From assembly GCF_036898095.1 (NCBI RefSeq), contig NC_090767.1:25984449-26048448 (forward strand): a stretch of DNA of 64,000 nt, read 5' to 3'. Positions 59,011 through 64,000 of the stretch are shown piece by piece. Under the pieces are notes generated by a model. The model was given only the letters and a program-made list of their open reading frames with translations, was not told where the DNA came from and made no database searches. The first letter of the stretch is position 1. Every line of letters starts with the position of its first letter. Source of the DNA: Palaemon carinicauda (taxonomy: Eukaryota > Arthropoda > Malacostraca > Decapoda > Palaemonidae). A program made the position numbers and the translations under genes.

Positions 59011-60430
59011 ATCATACGCGTGGGCGCGTTGGTGAGCGTTCGCGCGCAGACGAAGGATCGCGCGGGCGCGTAGGGGAACGCTGGGGTGTAGGAGATCGCT
59101 GACGCGTAGGATGGCGCGCCGTGGCTGATGGTCTCGAAGGTGAAGTCTCGTGGGCGGGCTCAGGAGCTGGCTCGTGGGCGCGTATGCACTTAAGTGCGTG
59201 CTGGAGACTGGAGCGCAGGCGGTAGTTGACGCGTAGGGGAACGCTGGCGAGGCTAAGGAACAATGTCCTTGCCTGTGCCCAGATCCGAAGATCGTGGGCG
59301 CGCGGGCGAACGTTGGCGCGCTGGGCGCGTATCAGGAACTGGGCGTGCCGTAGAGCGCGGATGCGCCGGAGGCTGACGGCGCTCAGGAGACTGTTGACGC
59401 GCAGGACTCGCAGCAGGGACTGAAGTGCGCATGCGCGCAAGTGAGCGCTGAGCAGGAGAGCGCTGGCGAGCAGGTGAAAGCTGGCGAGCAGGAGAGCGCT
59501 GGCGAACAGGGGCGCGTTGGAGATCAGGAGAACGCTGGAGATCAGGAGAACGCTGGCGGTCAGGAGAGCGCTGGCGATCAGGAGAGCGCTGGCGAGGAGA
59601 GTCAGGAGACTCTACGGCAGGAGAGCGCCGACGAGCAGATGGGCGCTGGCCATCAGGAGAGCGGAGGCGCTTGCACGCTACTGAAGAGCGCGCAGGTGAA
59701 ACCTGGCGCGGAAGGGCCTCACCCACATTGTGAGAGAGGCCCTTCTGCCCCGAAGGGACAGGTGCTTGCGTAGGCAAGGAAGATCTGGCAGGCGCAGGAG
59801 ATCGCGAACGATCAGCAGAGAGGTCCAGAGGAGTTACTGCTACGGTCTGTTCCTGATGCTTCACAGGGGACGACGAGGATGACGACCCGAAGAGGAGGCG
59901 CCTCTTGACTCCCTTGTAAGGAGAAGGAAGGCCTCGGCGACAAAGAGGAGGGCGAGCCTTACGGCGAAGACGACCTCGTGGCAGGGTATCAGCATCGTCG
60001 GTCCTCCGAAGAGGAGTCTCTGTTAGTGCACTTCCCCCTACTCGCAGGAGAGACTGTTGGACCCAGCTTCCCCCTTGAAGGATTTTTGGAGGGGGAACCT
60101 GGGCCTTCAGCAGCAACACCAACAGTAGCAGCAGGGGTTTGACCCGACCCGTCGGACGCCTCTGTCACAACAACGTCGTCAATAGCCAGGGGATCTACCT
60201 CTGGTATTACCGGCGACTGTTAGACAGCTGCCCTCAACTGGATCAGATCAAACAGGGCTTCCTTGGAGGGTGAGCCCTTAAGCCCCAAGGAAGCCCAAAG
60301 CTGGAAAAGATCATTATTAGACACAGTTTGGTCGTAATCTACAAAGCCGTCGCGCAAACCTCTCCCACTGGGAGGTAGGCCACTCCCAACATTCCATACA
60401 CAGATTATCACTACGTAAGAATAGTTCTAA
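59010..60430 (-). pseudogene. Family A gag-like fragment, minus strand
   Basis: Read from right to left: FVDYDQTVSNNDLFQLWASL then GLKGSPSKEALFDLI (60350-60240), a TAG where copy 2 has lysine, EVDPLAIDDVVV (60200), SALTETPLRRT (60030), LDLSADRSRSP (59830), then Arg/Ser/Pro repeats (RQRSPDRQRSPDLQRSP, 59650-59450) continuing to about 59010. It is collinear with copy 2 at 40134-41560 but in the opposite orientation, and keeps the unexpanded form of the 8-residue RQRSPx repeat. The longest open stretch is 289 codons (59253-60122). Truncated at both ends. Confidence 0.75.
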
Positions 60431-60556
60431 GAGAGACCGTTCTTTGAGGGAAGGAAGGCTCCAAGGACTCTTTTTCCATTGCCCGAACCTCCTCCGAAGC
60501 TCCCACTCGTTCGGTCTCTCGTGAGAGGCCGCCGAGTGGTAGCGTAGGCCCTTCTT

Positions 60557-61402
60557 TTGTTTCCCGAACTCGGTGTGTGGGAGAGGGCGTTGCTTCCCAT
60601 ACCGAGGCAGCTCCCCCTCCTCCTCAGGGGGAGGATATTATTGATTTTTGGGAAGTTGGAGGCTGATATTGCCGGACGTCAGTTCGGCGAGGACCTCCCT
60701 AAGCTGTCTGACTTTCTTTTGCGGAGAGAGCTCGATACAAAAGAAAGACTGGCTGCCTCAATGTCTCTTCAGACTACTCTTGAGACGATGGCAAGTGACC
60801 CCAAGGTCCATGAAATGTTCATGGTAGTGGCCAAGACTCATCTGGCCACAGTGACGAAGGACCTTTATAGCTTCGTCAGAGCGAGGAGAGCTTGTAGGGA
60901 GTTCGTGTTCACCTCGGCTACGGTGAGGCACGAGCCAAGGAAACTAATCTCCTCCAACATTTGAGGCAAAGACCTTTTCCCTACCGATTTGGTCAAAGAA
61001 GTTGTTGATAAGGCCGCCACGGAGAATAGAAACCTTCTCCAGAAGTGGGGCCTGGCTATCAAAAGAAAGTCTTCCCCGGATGAGGGTCCTCAACCAAAGA
61101 GGAAGACTATGAGGACTAGGCTACCGTCTCGGCCAGCCAAGCCTCTTAGACAGCAACTGCAATTGCCATTGCCTTCAGTGCCCCAGATGGTGGCACAAAC
61201 CCCGACCACATTCCAGTGGGTACCCCAGGCCGTGTCGACACAGTCCACGGCATTCACCCCAACGTTCGAAGGGCAGTCTACTTCCTTTCGAGCAAAGCCT
61301 AGAGGAGCAGCCAGAGGCTCGTCTAGGCGCCCCTCAAGGGGAAGGGGATTCAGGGGTGGTCGCGGTCGGGGAGGCAAGACCTCAGGACGGCAGTCCAAGT
61401 GA
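60557..61402 (+). pseudogene. Family B gag-like protein with RGG tail (one in-frame stop)
   Basis: A single frame from 60557 to TGA at 61400, interrupted by TGA at 60962-60964. The first part is helical and charged: DFLLRRELDTKERLAASMSL (60704), VHEMFMVVAKTHLATVTKDL (60809), FVFTSATVRHEPRKLISS (60903). The last 40 residues are GAARGSSRRPSRGRGFRGGR GRGG-like (about 61305-61390; broken here for length), an RGG-box typical of RNA binding. It overlaps the RT frame by 47 nt. The start is uncertain: the ATG at 60557 follows a stretch where other frames look coding. Confidence 0.75.
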
Positions 61403-63242
61403 GATGATGCCGGTAGGAGGGAGACATCAGAATTTTCGGGATCGGTGGACCTTCGATCCCTGGGCCCACAGCCTACTCAAGAACGGACTGGGCTGGAGCT
61501 GGTACAGCACTCCACCCCCGTGCCCTCGGTTTTTCCAACACTCCAACCCCGTTCTGGAGGAGTACGTTCAAGAACTGTTGGAGAAAAAAGTGATCCGAAG
61601 GGTGAAGTCCATCAAATTCCAAGGGAGGCTGTTTTGTGTTCCCAAGAAAGACTCGGAAAAGCTCAGAGTCATTCTGGACTTGTCGCCACTCAACAAGTTC
61701 ATAGTGAATTGCAAATTCAAGATGCTAACACTGCAACACATAAGGACCTTACTGCCCAAGAGGGCATATTCCGTCTCCATAGACTTGTCAGACGCCTATT
61801 GGCACGTTCCAATCAACTGTCGACTCTCCCCCTACCTAGGGTTCAAGCTACAACGAAGACTATACGCCTTCAGAGCCATGCCATTCGGGCTAAATATAGC
61901 CCCAAGGATTTTCACGAAGCTTGCGAGCGTAGCTCTCAAACAATTACGCCTAAAGGGAATTCAGGTAGTAGCCTACCTGGACGACTGGCTGGTGTGGGCA
62001 GCATCCGAGACAGAATGCTTGCAAGCTTCCAGTCAAGTGATCCAGTTCCTAGAGTATCCAGACTTCAAGATCAACAGAAAAAAGTCTCGACTTTCTCCAT
62101 CTCAAAAGTTCCAGTGGCTGGGAATCCACTGGGACCTAATGTCACACCGTTTCTCCATCCCGGCGAAGAAAAGGAAGGAGATAGCGGGTTCTGTCAAGAG
62201 ACTTCTAGATTCCGAAAGGATATCAAGACGCGAACAGGAGAGGGTACTGGGTTCTCTCCAGTTTGCTTCGGTGACAGACCCAGTGCTAAGAGCACAGCTA
62301 AAGGATGCAACCGGAGTTTGAAGAAGTTATGCATCAAACGCGCGAAGAGATCTGAGAAGACCAGTTCCGCTTCGGCTACGTACTCTTCTCAGGCCTTGGT
62401 CCCAAGCCAGACATCTAAAGAAGTCGGTTCTTCTTCAGCCACCTCCCCCGTCGGTGACGATTCACTCAGACGCCTCGAAGGAGGGATGGGGAGGTCACTC
62501 TCATCGGAAAAAAGTCCAGGGGACTTGGTCCTAGCTATTCAAGACCTTTCACATAAACTTTCTAGAAGCTATGGCAGTGCTCCTTACCTTAAAGAAAGTC
62601 TCCCCGCGTCACTCGATCCACATAAGGTTGGTGATGGACAGCGAGGTAGTTGTGAGATGCTTGAATCGACAAGGATCGAGGTCACCACCTCTCAACCAGG
62701 TGATGTTGGCCATCTTCCGATTGGCGGAAAAGAAGAAGTGGTACCTGTCGGCAGTTCACCTTCAAGGAGTCCGCAATGTGACAGCGGACGCTCTATCCAG
62801 GTTCATACCGATAGAGTCGGAATGGTCCTTAGACGCAGGATCATTCTCCTTCATTCTGAATCAAGTCCCAGAACTGCAGATAGACCTCTTTGCGACGAAA
62901 GACAACAAGAAGTTGCCCCTGTACGTGTCCCCGTACGAGGACCCCTTAGCGGAAGCAGTGGACGCGATGTCCTTCGACTGGAACAGATGGTCCAGGATTT
63001 ATCTGTTCCCTCCTCACAACCTTCTGTTGAGGGTCCTCAACAAACTGAGATCCTTCAAGGGGGTAGCGGCAATAGTGGCCCACAAGTGGCCGAACAGCGT
63101 GTGGTTCCCCTTGGCATTGGAACTACGGCTGAAGTTTGTACCGCTACCAGATCCAGTTCTGACCCAGCGAGTCCAGAAGTCGACTGTCTGCGCTTCATTA
63201 CAGAAAACCCGGACCCTGCAGCTCATGATTTTCTCTCCCTAG
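61356..63242 (+). pseudogene. Family B reverse transcriptase and RNase H (two in-frame stops)
   Basis: One frame with TGA at 62319-62321 and TAG at 62532-62534. RT: FCVPKKDSEKLRVILDLSPL (61632), SVSIDLSDAYWHVPINCRLS (61770), YAFRAMPFGLNIAPRIFTKL (61864), VVAYLDDWLVW (61968; both catalytic aspartates present). RNase H: TIHSDASKEGWGGH (62455), NFLEAMAVLLTL (62556), LVMDSEVVVRCLNRQGS (62628), GVRNVTADALSR (62769). Then DLFATKDNKKLPLYVSPYED (62884) as in family A. Without the two stops, which lie between RT and RNase H and inside RNase H, all catalytic residues are present. The usual product copies element RNA to DNA and removes the RNA strand. Confidence 0.88.
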
Positions 63243-63289
63243 CGGTGAGAAAGCGTTTCGGGATTTCGAAAGCCAGCATAGACTTCCTA

Positions 63290-64000
63290 GAGGAATATAA
63301 GTGCAAATCTACTAAAGGCAATATGAGTCATCTTGGAGAAAATGGGTGGCCTTTGTCAAGGCGAAGAATCCGCAGGAGATCTCGACAGACTTCTGCTTAT
63401 CTTTCTTCATCCACCTCCATGGTCAAGGGTTGGCAGCTAACACGATTTCGGCGTGTAAGTCTGCTTTGACAAGACCCATTCTATATGCCTTCCAGGTCGA
63501 CCTCGGTAACGAGATCTTTAATAAAGTTCCGAAAGCCTGCGCTAGGCTCAGACCTTCAGCACCTCCAAAGCCCATTTCATGGTCTTTAGACAAAGTTCTT
63601 CATTTCGCTTCTCTGTTGAGCAATAAGGAGTGTGCGTTAAAGGATTTGACACAAAAAGTTATTTTCCTATTTGCACTCGCGTCCGGGGCCAGGGTTAGTG
63701 AGATTGTAGCCCTCTCGAGAGAGGCAGGTCGTGTTCAGTTCCTGGATGGGGGAGAACTGAACCTGTTTCCGGATCCTACGTTTCTCGCCAAGAATGAGTT
63801 ACCCACCAACAGGTGGGGTCCCTGGAGAATCTGCCCTCTGAAAGAAGATGCATCTCTATGTCTGGTAGAATGCCTAAAGGTCTATCTTCGTAGAACTTCA
63901 GACTTCAAGGGTGGTCAACTATTCAGGGGAGAAACATCAGGCTCAAATTTATCTCTGAATCAACTCAGAGCGAAAATCACATATTTTATTCGCAGAGCGG
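63290..64000 (+). pseudogene. Family B tyrosine recombinase, N-terminal part (cut by window end)
   Basis: FLEEYKCKSTKGN (63284), then a probable 1-nt loss near 63325, after which the frame reads KWVAFVKAKNPQEISTDFC (63340) and LAANTISACKSALTRPI (63434): the core-binding domain. The catalytic domain begins DLTQKVIFLFALASGARVSE (63641) with the box I arginine, and continues with FLAKNELPTNRWGPWRICPL (63782) and LVECLKVYLRRTSDFKGGQL (63862) to the last base. Box II and the tyrosine lie beyond 64000. The 227 codons after the indel contain no stop. Confidence 0.85.

Larger units (their letters stand above)
60431..64000 (+). mobile_element. YR retrotransposon family B (DIRS/Ngaro-like), runs off the window
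   Basis: gag (60557-61402), RT/RNase H (61356-63242) and tyrosine recombinase (about 63290 to past 64000), all on the plus strand, in the order of the DIRS/Ngaro group. The proteins differ clearly from family A (for example SIDLSDAYWHVPINCR against CTLDLKDAYFQIPIHP), so it is a separate family. Damage seen: one in-frame stop in gag, two in RT/RNase H, one apparent frameshift near 63325. The left boundary is set only by where the family A gag fragment stops; the right end is outside the window. Confidence 0.85.

Noticed and set aside
61445..63469. 674-codon plus-strand frame overlapping the family B polymerase
   Set aside because: Long, but in the wrong frame: Ser/Arg/Gln-rich with no motif, while the overlapping frame has all RT and RNase H motifs in order.

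Overview
The window looks like nuclear DNA of an arthropod, most likely a decapod crustacean (shrimp, prawn or crab). The reasons are very dense TA, GA/CT and tetranucleotide microsatellites, tyrosine-recombinase (DIRS-type) retrotransposons, an I/Nimb-like LINE, dispersed repeats that resemble ones I know from decapod genomes, and an intron-split host gene. The organism is inferred; no species-diagnostic gene is present. There are no operons, tRNAs, rRNAs or CRISPR arrays that I can see.

Layout. 1-7065: AT-rich intergenic DNA with microsatellites, a GGTA-type tetranucleotide array (1523-2157) and faint repeat relics. 7066-15623: an 8.5-kb minisatellite with a 37-bp unit (about 230 copies), built from two sub-arrays, the second starting with a copy of the array's own left flank. 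15624-22705: AT-rich DNA with TA microsatellites, a 1045-bp inverted-repeat DNA transposon (19146-20190) and a 213-bp duplication. 22706-23205: assembly gap of 500 N. 23206-34666: DIRS-type family A element, copy 1, split by a 6441-bp I/Nimb-like LINE (25421-31861) flanked by a 12-bp target-site duplication. 34667-39817: a degenerate, probably transposon-derived block without a recognisable gene. 39818-40133: MITE-like inverted repeats. 40134-50585: family A copy 2, whose gag-like region contains a 4.1-kb CpG-rich 24-bp minisatellite (41760-45895). 51233-54895: family A copy 3. 54896-55640: LINE remnants. 55682-58080: three exons of the Elongator subunit gene ELP2. 58236-60430: two family A left ends and gag fragments meeting in opposite orientation. 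60431-64000: a second YR retrotransposon family (family B), running off the window end.

How it fits together. The only host gene seen is ELP2; everything else is repeat DNA. Each family A copy has gag-like, reverse transcriptase, RNase H and tyrosine recombinase parts, but all are broken by stops, frameshifts and deletions, and two of three have lost the catalytic YLDD motif. The LINE is the youngest-looking layer: it carries only two in-frame stops and one frameshift, and a 68-bp tail of the same family sits in an ELP2 intron with its own 13-bp target-site duplication. The most unusual structures are the two long minisatellites, both with higher-order organisation, and hairpins at the ends of the family A elements.
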